Below are positions 24,343-33,449 of a stretch of DNA of 47,010 nt, piece after piece. Numbering within the stretch: the stretch's first letter is position 1; the number at the start of each line of letters is the position of its first letter. Position numbers and translations under genes: made by a program. The stretch is from Sinomicrobium pectinilyticum (GTDB lineage: Bacteria; Bacteroidota; Bacteroidia; Flavobacteriales; Flavobacteriaceae): the NCBI RefSeq assembly GCF_003725735.1, contig NZ_RJTM01000160.1:1-47010 (forward strand), read 5' to 3'. The notes below the pieces were generated by a model. The model saw only the letters and a program-made list of their open reading frames with translations, did no database searches and was not told where the DNA came from.

Positions 24343-25191
24343 TTAAAATTCTACTTCAAAGTACAGGCTGCTTGCGGGCGTTTCTTCCGTCACATCCTCT
24401 CCTTTTATAACTTCTCCCTTATCATTTAACAGCCTGAGATTAATTTTCCAGTACCCTGTCATTGTGAATGAGAGTTTTCCTCTATATATGCCCGATGCCA
24501 CATCATAGGTCAGGTCTTCATTATTCGGGGAACCATGATTATCCATTCCTGGCATCCGGGGATCTACGGAGATCCTGTAGTTCTCAACTGCGGAAAAGTT
24601 CATCATATCTTCCATTTTATACAACCCGGCTACAAAACCATTTATTTTCACCTCCGGTTCCACCGGCCCGATCATAGCCAGAATATAACGGGTATCATCA
24701 CTTCCTTTAAAAACAGTGATCTTTTGCTTCCCGCCAGGTGACGGATTGACCTCCAGGTACCCTTCCGCTTCGTAAGTTGTTCCGCCAATCTTATAATTTA
24801 GTATCAGACTCCAATATTCTTCGGCATTACCGGTCATTTGAAATATCAAAAAACCTTTGGAAACCGTATTATTTTCTGTTAATGTTACGCCGGATTTCGG
24901 ACAGGAGTGTTCCCTGTCCGTCATATGCATGACGGGCGTCCAGGCAATCTCCGAATCGGAAAAATAACGGTCGGAGGCAATATCTTTTATCCGGATCGAT
25001 ACCTCGTTATATCCCGTAGTGAAACCGCTGTTTTCCGAGTAAAGTTCAACCGTATGTCCATTGGCCTCAAAAGATGTTACCAGGTTGAGCCCGGCTACAG
25101 GATCGTTTTCGGATACTTCGTCATTGTCCGAAGCGCATGAGACAAAACATATAAAAACCGCGACAAGAAATAAAGATTTTACTATTTTCAT
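24343..25191 (-). CDS. Lipoprotein with two YtkA/FixH-like domains, probable copper handling
   Basis: The 282-residue protein has a lipoprotein signal (MKIVKSLFLVAVFICFVSC, lipobox Cys19). Two similar beta-rich halves follow. The first contains WTPVMHMTDREHSCP, the second DPRMPGMDNHGSPNN then IYRGKLSFTMTGYWKINLRL, the pattern of YtkA-like domains (Met/His patch, then a G-x-W strand). Met/His patches of this kind often bind copper. The gene follows the OprC-like receptor by 19 bases, so it is probably the surface or periplasmic partner of copper import. Binding itself is inferred. Confidence 0.7.
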   Translation of the reverse strand: MKIVKSLFLVAVFICFVSCASDNDEVSENDPVAGLNLVTSFEANGHTVELYSENSGFTTGYNEVSIRIKDIASDRYFSDSEIAWTPVMHMTDREHSCPKSGVTLTENNTVSKGFLIFQMTGNAEEYWSLILNYKIGGTTYEAEGYLEVNPSPGGKQKITVFKGSDDTRYILAMIGPVEPEVKINGFVAGLYKMEDMMNFSAVENYRISVDPRMPGMDNHGSPNNEDLTYDVASGIYRGKLSFTMTGYWKINLRLLNDKGEVIKGEDVTEETPASSLYFEVEF

Positions 25192-25210
25192 TTTTTAATT
25201 TTTAATAGTG

Positions 25211-27286
25211 CTAATTGATCTTATAGGAAATATTGAAAAATAAGTTGCGCCCCATTCTCGGGATATTATTCCAATCCGAATATGTGGAATAATACCTGTC
25301 AAAGATGTTTTCTATACCCGCTTTGGTATATAATCGGTTGCCGGAGATATAAAATGTTTTTCCCAGCGCCATTGAAAATATCGTATAGGCGGGTGTCTGG
25401 TCTTCACCGAACCCCCGGTTAAAGTTGACCTGTTTTCCCGCACCACCGGCACTTACTTCCCCGTAAAAGCTCCTTGTATCGTATTTCAGGAAGGATTGAT
25501 AGGCCCACGGACTGATAAAGGGCAGATCCCGGTTTTGGTTGTCTGTTCCCCGGTGCCAGGATATGGCACCGGACCAGGTTAATCCGGGAGCAATTTTATA
25601 CTCGCTATTGAATGATAAATTAACGATATCTGCATATCTCAGGTTGGTATATATTCTCACACCGTCCGCACCTATGGTCATGGTACTCAGCGAAGAATCC
25701 GTTTTCCCGATAATATAATTATGTATTCGGAAGGCATTTCCTTCAAAGCTTAATTTAAACCCGGGCTGGGTCATGGATATCCCTGCATTTAATTCCATCG
25801 ACCGCTCATTTTCTAAGCCCGGATTACCTACATAATCATGGTTGTCAAAACTATTAAAGAGGTAGAACCCGTAACCTTCCGAAACCGATGGGGCCCTGGT
25901 AGCATAGGCCAGTCCGAAATTGAGCTGAAAAGATCGTAATTGTTTGCTGTACTGTGTTGCTATACTGGAAAGAAAACGCGTTTGTGACGCCGCTGCATCC
26001 GGGTAAAAAATGCGGAGGCTGTTTAATCCGAATTTATCCGCTACACGATTACCCTGTACTGTGACCCTTGCGGAGACTTTTAAGGAACTCTCTTTAAAAT
26101 TGATAATGTCCTCCAGATACAGACCGGTATTAAGAGTACGGACATCGGGCCAGGTGAGCATAAACATGGAAGCCTCCCCGCGATTGGCCGGGTACATCGT
26201 CATCTCTGCCAGGGATTTATTATAAAAACCATCCCATTTGAACAAAAGACGGTGTTTCCCGGTTTTTAAAGCAGTCCGGGAATAAAAACCGTAAGTATCG
26301 CTCCAGCCGGGCATATCCATTCGTACGGGGACATTCGGCCTTTGGGAATCATCCATCACATGTGTAATCGTGTTGTAATACAACTTTGATTCCCAATGAT
26401 GCAACACACCCAGAGTATCCTGCTCATAACTTAAAGAGGTGATCACCGCCCTGGCCAGGGATACATCCATAGGCAAAGCAGGATATCCGACATCATTAGC
26501 CTCATCATAGACCAGGGTTGCAGCTAATTTTTTTCCCGGTCCCAATTGATATCCGCCGTTTAAGGAAATATTGTACTTTTCATATTGTGAAAAATGAACT
26601 TCTTCACCTCCTCCGGCACTGTAGTTTCCTGCCTTACGGTATACAATATCCCCGTCTATATAGTATTGGTCTTTGGAAAAATTAATATCCGCTCCTATAA
26701 TTTTCTGTTCGTTGTTGGTTTCAAAACCGTTTTCCAGGCTTATGATAAAAATATCTTCTTTAAACCCCGCTTTATCAATCTTCAGATCAATGGCTCCACC
26801 TATACTTACACCATATTCCGCCCCTTGCTGCCCGGATGCAATGTGTGCTTCGGAAAGATTGGATACATCTACATAAGAAGTAATGGGATCCATTTTATCC
26901 GTACAGGCACCGAATACCCGCATTCCGTCTATCGTGACGGAAAGCCGCTCGGAAGACATACTGTTCAGTGTGGGTTCCCATGCATAGGCGCCCCGCTTTA
27001 CCATATTCACTTTCCGGGCGGAGGTCAGATATTCATCAAGAGAAGACAAGGGTTTGGCCTGCCCGGGATCGCCGGACTGCGTTCTGTCGGATATCACTAC
27101 AACCTCTTCCAGGTAAACCGGCAAGATCGTATCTCTTTCACCTCCCTCTTCCCTCTGTGCATGGACGGGAAAAGAAATAAACAGAACTCCTCCAGAAAAC
27201 CACAGCAGCCATTTCCTCGAGAACAATGGGCCTAGTAAAATATACGGGAATCTGCCTGCCGGTATAATAATTTTCATTAGAAGCAT
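25211..27286 (-). CDS. TonB-dependent outer-membrane receptor, OprC/NosA-like copper importer
   Basis: The 691-residue protein has a signal peptide ending near VHA, a plug domain and a 22-strand barrel ending in a terminal aromatic-type strand (MGRNLFFNISYKIN). The plug contains VTIDGMRVFGACTDKMDPITSY. C128 and M132 make the C-x3-M pair that, in Pseudomonas OprC, binds copper, and MDP-TSY is typical of OprC/NosA. NosA is an outer-membrane copper receptor needed for N2O reductase maturation. Divergent from the nos cluster and driven by the same type of activator site, it probably supplies copper to NosZ. It forms an operon with the downstream lipoprotein gene. Confidence 0.88.
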   Translation of the reverse strand: MLLMKIIIPAGRFPYILLGPLFSRKWLLWFSGGVLFISFPVHAQREEGGERDTILPVYLEEVVVISDRTQSGDPGQAKPLSSLDEYLTSARKVNMVKRGAYAWEPTLNSMSSERLSVTIDGMRVFGACTDKMDPITSYVDVSNLSEAHIASGQQGAEYGVSIGGAIDLKIDKAGFKEDIFIISLENGFETNNEQKIIGADINFSKDQYYIDGDIVYRKAGNYSAGGGEEVHFSQYEKYNISLNGGYQLGPGKKLAATLVYDEANDVGYPALPMDVSLARAVITSLSYEQDTLGVLHHWESKLYYNTITHVMDDSQRPNVPVRMDMPGWSDTYGFYSRTALKTGKHRLLFKWDGFYNKSLAEMTMYPANRGEASMFMLTWPDVRTLNTGLYLEDIINFKESSLKVSARVTVQGNRVADKFGLNSLRIFYPDAAASQTRFLSSIATQYSKQLRSFQLNFGLAYATRAPSVSEGYGFYLFNSFDNHDYVGNPGLENERSMELNAGISMTQPGFKLSFEGNAFRIHNYIIGKTDSSLSTMTIGADGVRIYTNLRYADIVNLSFNSEYKIAPGLTWSGAISWHRGTDNQNRDLPFISPWAYQSFLKYDTRSFYGEVSAGGAGKQVNFNRGFGEDQTPAYTIFSMALGKTFYISGNRLYTKAGIENIFDRYYSTYSDWNNIPRMGRNLFFNISYKIN

Positions 27287-27361
27287 TCGGGAGAATTAAA
27301 TACTATAAAAACAATCAAGTACAGAAACAGTAATAAACAAAGCTGATGTACTTATTCTCCG

Positions 27362-27405
27362 CAAATATAGAAGGTGCCCGAGATGAAAAATATGACTAAA
27401 GTCAC
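27362..27405 (-). promoter_or_regulatory. Promoter of the copper receptor operon with Crp/Fnr-type site
   Basis: ATGAC-TAAA-GTCAC at 27392-27405 differs from the local consensus only in the last base. CAAATATA at 27362-27369 is a perfect minus-strand TAnnTTTG. The predicted start near 27356 puts the dyad centre about 42 bp upstream, the class II activator position. The leader is about 70 nt. Confidence 0.65.
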
Positions 27406-27609
27406 CTTAAGGATAAAAACGGATTTTTCCCTCCGTTCCCGGTAAAGGATTTGAAAATTTCCATGTCGTATATTCTTTTAAACAGAAACTTTATCCTTTC
27501 CTCTTATAAATCATCTCTTTTGAGATAATAGGGTTTAAAAAATAGCACAGCACAGCTTATCCCACTCATTAATAAAAGAATACATAAATGTCCTTCCCTG
27601 CATCGGAAT

Positions 27610-27652
27610 ATGACAGAAATCATATTTTCCCCATATACCGTCCCATACCTTT
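27610..27652 (+). promoter_or_regulatory. Promoter of the nos gene cluster with Crp/Fnr-type site
   Basis: ATGAC-AGAA-ATCAT lies at 27610-27623, and TACCTTTA, a 7-of-8 -7 element, at 27645-27652. A start near 27658 gives a centre-to-start distance of about 41.5 bp. The ATG of the cytochrome gene follows at 27685. An upstream dyad ATCTC-TTTT-GAGAT near 27515 may be a hairpin. The rest of 27406-27609 holds no gene that I can see. Confidence 0.65.
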
Positions 27653-27684
27653 ACACCAAATTATACAAACAAAATACACTGCAT

Positions 27685-28188
27685 ATGAGTACGATTAAAA
27701 AAACAATGTTATTACTCTTCGGTATCCTGCTAACAGCATGCGGAGGGACTCCAGAAAAAAAGGAAAAGTTCACTTATGAAAGAACTCCTGCTCAAAAGGA
27801 GACCAAAACAGTGAATAAGGTTGCCGGAAATAAGGCCACCGGAGATTTAACAGACTTGGACAACAAAGGTATAGGTCCGGTCAAAAATATAGAATTAGGC
27901 ACCGATATCGATCAGGATATGGCCAAAGCAGGCCAGGCACTGTTTAAGGAAAAATGTATGTTGTGCCATAAACCGGATAAAAAATTCATCGGGCCTGCAC
28001 CGAAAGGAATTTTGGACCGCCGCTCGCCGGAATGGGTTATGAATATGATTTTAAATCCTGAAGTCATGGTAAAAGAAGATCCTATTGCAAAGCAATTGCT
28101 GATAGATCATAACGGCTCACCAATGGCCAACCAGGGGCTTACTGAAGAAGAAGCAAGAAAGGTACTGGAGTATTTCAGGACACTTTAA
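27685..28188 (+). CDS. Lipoprotein c-type cytochrome, probable electron donor in the nos cluster
   Basis: The start is the ATG at 27685 (MSTIKKTMLLLFGILLTACGG), giving a lipobox Cys. The longer frame to 27610 would begin inside the activator site. The mature protein has one heme site, CMLCH (C-x2-C-H), and a probable axial Met in NGSPMANQGL, the pattern of a class I cytochrome c domain of about 90 residues after a charged linker. As first gene of the unit, 44 bases before nosZ, it likely delivers electrons to NosZ. Clade II nos clusters commonly carry such cytochromes. Confidence 0.85.
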   Translation: MSTIKKTMLLLFGILLTACGGTPEKKEKFTYERTPAQKETKTVNKVAGNKATGDLTDLDNKGIGPVKNIELGTDIDQDMAKAGQALFKEKCMLCHKPDKKFIGPAPKGILDRRSPEWVMNMILNPEVMVKEDPIAKQLLIDHNGSPMANQGLTEEEARKVLEYFRTL

Positions 28189-28232
28189 GTATATGAGCCA
28201 TATATATTAAAAACAGCGTAAATTTAAACATT

Positions 28233-30194
28233 ATGAAACTAACAATCAAAAGTTTACCTTCCCTAGTTCTAATAGCCGTGATGTTTACCGCTTGCAACAG
28301 TAGCGGGACTTCCAATGGCAATCGCGGGGCCCTCGCCTCTACTGCGGCAGAAAAAGTGTATGTCGCTCCCGGGGAGCACGATGAATATTATGCCTTCTTT
28401 TCCGGCGGATATAGCGGAAACCTTACCGTATATGGATTGCCATCGGGAAGAATGTTTAAGGAAATTCCCGTTTTTTCGCAATTTCCCACCAACGGGTACG
28501 GGTATTCCGAAGAAACCAAACCCATGTTAAACACCTCTCATGGGTTTGTTCCCTGGGATGACCTTCATCACCCCGATATTTCACAAACGAACGGGAAACT
28601 TGACGGAAGGTGGATCTTTGTAAACGGTAACAATACCCCCCGTATTGCAAGAATAGACCTTAAGACCTTCGAAACCGAAGAGATCATCGAAGTCCCTAAC
28701 AGTGCAGGGAACCACAGTTCGTCCTTTATTACGGAAAACACAGAATACGTTGTGGCCGGTACCCGTTTTTCAGTACCTGTGCCCCAGCAGGATATTTCCA
28801 TAAAAGAATACAAGGGACATTTTAAAGGCGCACTGTCTTTTATTTCCGTAGAACCGGAAACCGGGAGGATGAACATGAAATTCCAGGTTATGATGCCCGG
28901 GTTTAATTACGACCTGTCACACCCCGGGCGCGGGAAATCGCATGGCTGGTTTTTCTTTACCACCTATAATACCGAAGAGGCCAGTACACTATTGGAGGTC
29001 AATGCTTCACAAAACGATAAGGATTTTATTGCGGCCATAAACTGGAAAAAGATCGAGGAGTATGTAAATAACGGAGGCGGTACAAAAATGCCTGCCAATT
29101 ATGCCCATAATGTATATGAGCATGCAACTCACGGTGCCAAATCCACCATGCTGAAAGAAGTCTTAACGGTAGATCCCACCGAAGTACCGGGTGCCGTTTT
29201 CTTTCTCCCCACACCGAAATCACCCCACGGGTGCGATGTAGACCCGACAGGTGAATACATTATAGGAAACGGAAAACTCTCCGCTGATCTGACCGTTCAC
29301 TCCTTTGATAAAATGATCGCCGCCATCGAAGCAAAGAAATTTGACGGGGAAGCATACGGAATTCCTGTATTGAAGTTCGAGGACGTCCTGGCAGGTCAGG
29401 TAAAAAGCGGCGGGTTAGGGCCCCTGCACACCGAATTTGACGGAAAAGGAAATGCTTATACTACATTTTTTATCTCTTCGGAACTGGTAAAATGGAATGT
29501 AGAAACCCGCGAAGTCATAGACCGACAGCCCAACTATTATTCCGTAGGTCATGTCATGATCCCCGGCGGAAACTCCGCCGCACCTTTCGGAAAATATGCT
29601 GTTGCCATGAATAAGATCACGAAAGACAGGTATCTTCCCACAGGCCCGGAACTGGAACATTCTGCTCAACTGTTTGATATCAGCGGGGATAAAATGGAAC
29701 TATTGCTGGACTTCCCAACACACGGAGAACCCCATTACGCTGCCGGGATACCCGCAGAGATACTGGCACCGAAATCACAAAAAATTTACCGGTTGGAAGA
29801 CAATAAACACCCATTTGCAGTACTCAACGGTGAAGATACCCGTATAGAACGCAACGGGAATGAAGTTCACGTATATATGTCTATGATACGCAGCCACTTT
29901 ACCCCGGATAATATAGAAGGAATAAAGGTGGGTGATAAAGTATATTTTCATATCACCAATCACGAGCAGGACTTTGATGTACCACATGGCTTTGCCATGA
30001 TCGGTGCCAACAATGCGGAGTTGCTCATTATGCCCGGACAGACCAAAACCCTGGTGTGGGAACCCAAACAGGTAGGTGTGTGGCCCTTCTATTGTACCGA
30101 TTTCTGTTCTGCCCTGCACCAGGAAATGCAGGGATATGTACGGGTTTCACCGGCAAATTCCAATATTGAACCAAGCTGGTCTCTCGGGGAATAA
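28233..30194 (+). CDS. nosZ: Nitrous oxide reductase, clade II (Sec/lipoprotein type)
   Basis: The 653-residue enzyme reduces N2O to N2 in the periplasm. The N-terminus is a Sec-type signal with a lipobox (LIAVMFTAC), not a twin-arginine signal, marking clade II. The beta-propeller has the CuZ histidine segments DDLHHPD, SHGWFFFTTYN, YAHNVYEHATHG, SPHGCDVDPTGEY, GPLHTEFDG and SVGHVM. The C-terminal cupredoxin domain binds CuA through WPFYCTDFCSALHQEM (C621, C625, H629, M632: C-x3-C-x3-H-x2-M). A strong terminator follows the gene. Confidence 0.97.
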   Translation: MKLTIKSLPSLVLIAVMFTACNSSGTSNGNRGALASTAAEKVYVAPGEHDEYYAFFSGGYSGNLTVYGLPSGRMFKEIPVFSQFPTNGYGYSEETKPMLNTSHGFVPWDDLHHPDISQTNGKLDGRWIFVNGNNTPRIARIDLKTFETEEIIEVPNSAGNHSSSFITENTEYVVAGTRFSVPVPQQDISIKEYKGHFKGALSFISVEPETGRMNMKFQVMMPGFNYDLSHPGRGKSHGWFFFTTYNTEEASTLLEVNASQNDKDFIAAINWKKIEEYVNNGGGTKMPANYAHNVYEHATHGAKSTMLKEVLTVDPTEVPGAVFFLPTPKSPHGCDVDPTGEYIIGNGKLSADLTVHSFDKMIAAIEAKKFDGEAYGIPVLKFEDVLAGQVKSGGLGPLHTEFDGKGNAYTTFFISSELVKWNVETREVIDRQPNYYSVGHVMIPGGNSAAPFGKYAVAMNKITKDRYLPTGPELEHSAQLFDISGDKMELLLDFPTHGEPHYAAGIPAEILAPKSQKIYRLEDNKHPFAVLNGEDTRIERNGNEVHVYMSMIRSHFTPDNIEGIKVGDKVYFHITNHEQDFDVPHGFAMIGANNAELLIMPGQTKTLVWEPKQVGVWPFYCTDFCSALHQEMQGYVRVSPANSNIEPSWSLGE

Positions 30195-30241
30195 TATTCC
30201 AGGGGGAATCAGAAACAGGTTATAGTTGATACTGCTATCTG

Positions 30242-30280
30242 AAAAAGGCAGGAGTTGACAGATTTTGCTCCTGCCTTTTT
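30242..30280 (+). terminator. Terminator or attenuating hairpin after nosZ
   Basis: AAAAAGGCAGGAG (30242-30254) pairs with CTCCTGCCTTTTT (30268-30280), a 13-bp stem whose A/U ends give the T tract on the plus strand. It lies inside the nos cluster, so it may reduce read-through from the abundant nosZ message into the accessory genes. TATATTTC at 30293-30300 (7 of 8 to TAnnTTTG) could restart transcription after it. Confidence 0.8.
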
Positions 30281-30331
30281 AAACCCTGTTAATATATTTC
30301 TCATCGATCAAAAGCTTTCAAAAAACAAGAA

Positions 30332-30946
30332 ATGAAAAAAGCCGGAATATTAATGATCATAGGCTCGCTCCTCCTTCTGGGGCTGTTCAGATTTCCCCTT
30401 TGGAATATTATGCTGGGCGCACCGCAATACCCCGATCCCCTTGGAATGGATATCTATATAACCGGTATTAAGGGAGTAAACGAATTTGACATTCAAAATA
30501 TTGACGGGCTCAACCACTATATAGGAATGCAAACCATACCTAAACCCGGGGAAATGTGGGAATTCAGAGTCTTTCCTCTGGTTGTTGCCATCATGGCAGT
30601 ATCGGGGGCTATCATAGGATTACTGGGATTCTTTGGAAAAATCAATCACTGGTGGTTTTTGGGATGGTTCGGTCTTATGGCCGTATTAGGCGTTTTGGGA
30701 ATGCATGACTTTAACTTATGGCTCAGCGATTACGGAACCGATCTGGACCCCCATGCCATCATGAAAATGATCCATCCCAACGGTACTCCTATGACCTACA
30801 AACCACCTCTTCTGGGCCACCAGAAAATGCTGAATTTCGATGTGGATTCGTGGCCTCATACAGGAGGTTACCTGATGTTCACAGGAATGGGATTGACCCT
30901 TATTGCCTTTTTCATCGGAAAAAGGAGTAAAAATATTGTACAGTAA
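30332..30946 (+). CDS. NosB-like membrane protein of the nos cluster
   Basis: The 204-residue protein has about four membrane segments: AGILMIIGSLLLLGLF, VFPLVVAIMAVSGAIIGLLGFF, WWFLGWFGLMAVLGVLGMHDF and YLMFTGMGLTLIAFFIG. A periplasmic loop contains GAPQYPDPLGMDIYI. A membrane protein is regularly found next to nosZ in clade II clusters and has been called NosB. Position and topology agree, but I cannot verify homology. Its function there is not known. It ends 4 bases before the nosL start. Confidence 0.65.
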   Translation: MKKAGILMIIGSLLLLGLFRFPLWNIMLGAPQYPDPLGMDIYITGIKGVNEFDIQNIDGLNHYIGMQTIPKPGEMWEFRVFPLVVAIMAVSGAIIGLLGFFGKINHWWFLGWFGLMAVLGVLGMHDFNLWLSDYGTDLDPHAIMKMIHPNGTPMTYKPPLLGHQKMLNFDVDSWPHTGGYLMFTGMGLTLIAFFIGKRSKNIVQ

Positions 30947-30950
30947 TAAA

Positions 30951-31430
30951 ATGGTTTTTTCAGCCTTATCAAAAATCAATATCGTGAAACCTGTAATCTC
31001 AATATTCATCTTTATATGGTTCTTTGCCTCCTGTGAGATAGAGCCCGTGTCCATTGATTATGGGAATGACAATTGCCATTATTGCAATATGACCATTGTG
31101 GACAGGCAGCACGCTGCACAACTAGTAACCGATAAGGGACGTGCGTATAAATTCGATGCCATCGAATGTATGCTTAACTACACCAGAGAAAATACTGCCA
31201 GGCCCGTGTCTGTGTACCTGGTTAACGATTTTAAAAACCCCGGCAAACTTATTGAGGCCACAAACGCCACCTATTTGATAAGCCCCGGGATCCGAAGTCC
31301 TATGGGGGCCAACCTTTCCGGGTTTAATTCAGAACAGGACGCCCGGGAAACACAAACAAACTATAACGGTACACTCTACAATTGGAAACAGTTGGTGAAA
31401 TATTTTAAAAGAAAAGAGCTACATCATTAA
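30951..31430 (+). CDS. nosL: NosL copper chaperone lipoprotein
   Basis: The start is the ATG at 30951, 4 bases after the previous stop. The ~159-residue lipoprotein (FIWFFASC lipobox) has the NosL domain with its Cu(I)-binding segment NDNCHYCNMTIVDRQHAAQL and KFDAIECMLNY. NosL delivers copper for assembly of the CuZ site of NosZ, working with NosDFY. The context (nosZ upstream, nosDFY downstream) agrees. Confidence 0.92.
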   Translation: MVFSALSKINIVKPVISIFIFIWFFASCEIEPVSIDYGNDNCHYCNMTIVDRQHAAQLVTDKGRAYKFDAIECMLNYTRENTARPVSVYLVNDFKNPGKLIEATNATYLISPGIRSPMGANLSGFNSEQDARETQTNYNGTLYNWKQLVKYFKRKELHH

Positions 31431-31443
31431 AAATCAACACGCC

Positions 31444-32685
31444 ATGGTCCTCCGTTATTTACATATTGCCTGTGTGTTTTTATGCTGTGTACCTGTATTG
31501 TTTGCGCAAAAGACAGAGATATGCAATACTTGTAAGGTCTCTACAATTACTCAAGCCGTTGAAATGGCGAAACCGTTTGATACTATTCAGGTAAAAGCAG
31601 GTACTTATAAAGAACATAATATCAGTATTACCAAACCTCTCTCCATTATAGGAGAAGGCATGCCCGTGATCGACGGGGAGAACAAAGGAGAAATTATTAC
31701 CATACGGAGTGATAGCGTAACCATTTCCGGCTTTACGATTGTTAATGTGGGTACGAGCTACACCACCGATTACGCTGCAATCCGGGTAGTGAAGAGTAGA
31801 AATTTCACGATCCGGGATAATATCCTGGAACGGCTTTTCTTCGGGATCTACCTGGAAAAAGCCCGGCAGGGGAAAGTCCTGAACAATACTATTAAAGGTA
31901 ATGCCGTGAATGAGTACAATTCGGGCAACGGCATCCAGTTATGGTACTCGGACCATGTGGAAGTAACCGGGAATACGGTACAAAACGTACGCGACGGTAT
32001 CTATCTCGAGTTTTCGGACCATATAGACATCAAGAACAACAAAAGCATTGACAACCTGCGTTACGGACTGCACTTTATGTTTTCAAACCACAACACCTAT
32101 ACCAGCAATCTTTTTGAAAACAACGGCGCAGGGGTTGCGGTCATGTTTTCGAAATTCATAATAATGCAGGATAATATCTTCAGGAAAAACTGGGGGCCTT
32201 CGTCCTACGGCCTGCTCCTTAAAGAGATCACGGATTCGAAACTGACCCGGAATACTTTTGAGAATAATACACAGGGAGTACACGCGGAAGGGATATCCCG
32301 GATGACATTTACCGAAAATGATTTCGCCAACAACGGTTACGCGATCAAAATTCAAGGAGCATGTTATAGCAATACTTTTTCCCGGAATAACTTCCTGTAC
32401 AATGCCTTTGATCTTTCGTACTCCGGCAGAATGAACGAAAACAACTTCGATTACAATTACTGGAGCGATTATTACGGCTATGATCTCAACAGGGATGGTA
32501 TAGGTGATGTCCCCTACCGCCCGGTAAAGCTCTTTTCGCATATGACCGATCAGATACCGGAGGCCATCGTATTGCTGCGTAGTACTTTCACGGGACTGAT
32601 GGACTTTTCGGAAAAGATAACGCCTGTATTTACACCACCGGGGCTTATGGATAATTCCCCGAAAATTAAAAAAAACAAATGGTAA
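31444..32685 (+). CDS. nosD: NosD periplasmic copper-maturation protein
   Basis: The 413-residue protein has a signal peptide (to about VLFAQ) and a right-handed parallel beta-helix of carbohydrate-binding/CASH type, visible as repeated N-rich turns (FTIRDNILERLFFGIYLE, VEVTGNTVQNVRDGIYLEFS, HNTYTSNLFENNGAGVAVM). NosD sits on the NosFY transporter and hands copper from NosL to NosZ. Its end overlaps the nosF start by 7 bases. Confidence 0.93.
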   Translation: MVLRYLHIACVFLCCVPVLFAQKTEICNTCKVSTITQAVEMAKPFDTIQVKAGTYKEHNISITKPLSIIGEGMPVIDGENKGEIITIRSDSVTISGFTIVNVGTSYTTDYAAIRVVKSRNFTIRDNILERLFFGIYLEKARQGKVLNNTIKGNAVNEYNSGNGIQLWYSDHVEVTGNTVQNVRDGIYLEFSDHIDIKNNKSIDNLRYGLHFMFSNHNTYTSNLFENNGAGVAVMFSKFIIMQDNIFRKNWGPSSYGLLLKEITDSKLTRNTFENNTQGVHAEGISRMTFTENDFANNGYAIKIQGACYSNTFSRNNFLYNAFDLSYSGRMNENNFDYNYWSDYYGYDLNRDGIGDVPYRPVKLFSHMTDQIPEAIVLLRSTFTGLMDFSEKITPVFTPPGLMDNSPKIKKNKW

Positions 32686-33410
32686 ACATCCAAAATCTGA
32701 ATAAGGCTTTCGGTCGCAACCAGGTACTCGACAACCTCTCCCTAGAAATAGATCAAAAGGGGGTTACCGCCATACTGGGGCCTAACGGTTCGGGGAAAAC
32801 GACCCTGATAAAAAGTATACTGGGCATGGTCATCCCCGACAAGGGGGCCATAACCATAAACGGCAAGGATATCAAAAAAGATGTGCTGTACCGGGAAAAC
32901 CTGGACTACCTGCCACAGATTGCCGATTTCCCCGACAACCTGAAAGTAAAAGAACTCATAAAAATGATAAAGGACCTGCGAAACAAACCTGCCAGGGACG
33001 AGACCCTGATCCGGTTTTTCGGACTGGGCCCCTTCCTGGACAAAAAGTTCAACACACTGTCCGGCGGTACTCGTCAAAAAGTTAACCTTGTATTGGCTTT
33101 CATGTTTGACAGCCCCCTGATAATCCTCGACGAACCCTCTTCCGGATTGGACCCCGTGTCCCTGATCCGGCTGAAGGAATGGATAAACAGAGAAAAAGCA
33201 CAGGGTAAGATCATACTTGTTACATCACATATTATGAGCTTCGTAGAGGAAATAGCCGAAAATATAGCGTTCCTGCTTGACGGGAAGATATATTTCAACG
33301 GCTCCCTCTCCGAGTTAAAAATAAAAACAGGCAGAGAAGATCTCGAACATGCCATAGCAGCCCTGCTGCTGGAAAACGACCATCCGGCTTTAGTATACCA
33401 TGAGTCATAA
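32679..33410 (+). CDS. nosF: NosF ABC transporter ATPase
   Basis: The 243-residue ATPase has Walker A GPNGSGKTT, Q-loop LPQIADFPD, signature LSGGTRQK, Walker B LIILDEPSSGLDP and switch His in TSHIM. It powers NosY and drives NosD conformational cycling in CuZ assembly. It overlaps nosD by 7 bases. Confidence 0.95.
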   Translation: MVNIQNLNKAFGRNQVLDNLSLEIDQKGVTAILGPNGSGKTTLIKSILGMVIPDKGAITINGKDIKKDVLYRENLDYLPQIADFPDNLKVKELIKMIKDLRNKPARDETLIRFFGLGPFLDKKFNTLSGGTRQKVNLVLAFMFDSPLIILDEPSSGLDPVSLIRLKEWINREKAQGKIILVTSHIMSFVEEIAENIAFLLDGKIYFNGSLSELKIKTGREDLEHAIAALLLENDHPALVYHES

Positions 33411-33449
33411 GTCAATCCTGCAATCTCAAACTTTAAACCCGGTAATATC

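Noticed and set aside
27385-27410. Reading the 27392-27405 dyad as serving the nos cytochrome gene
   Set aside because: It is nearly 290 bp from that ATG, whereas the minus-strand -7 element at 27362-27369 places it correctly for the copper receptor operon.
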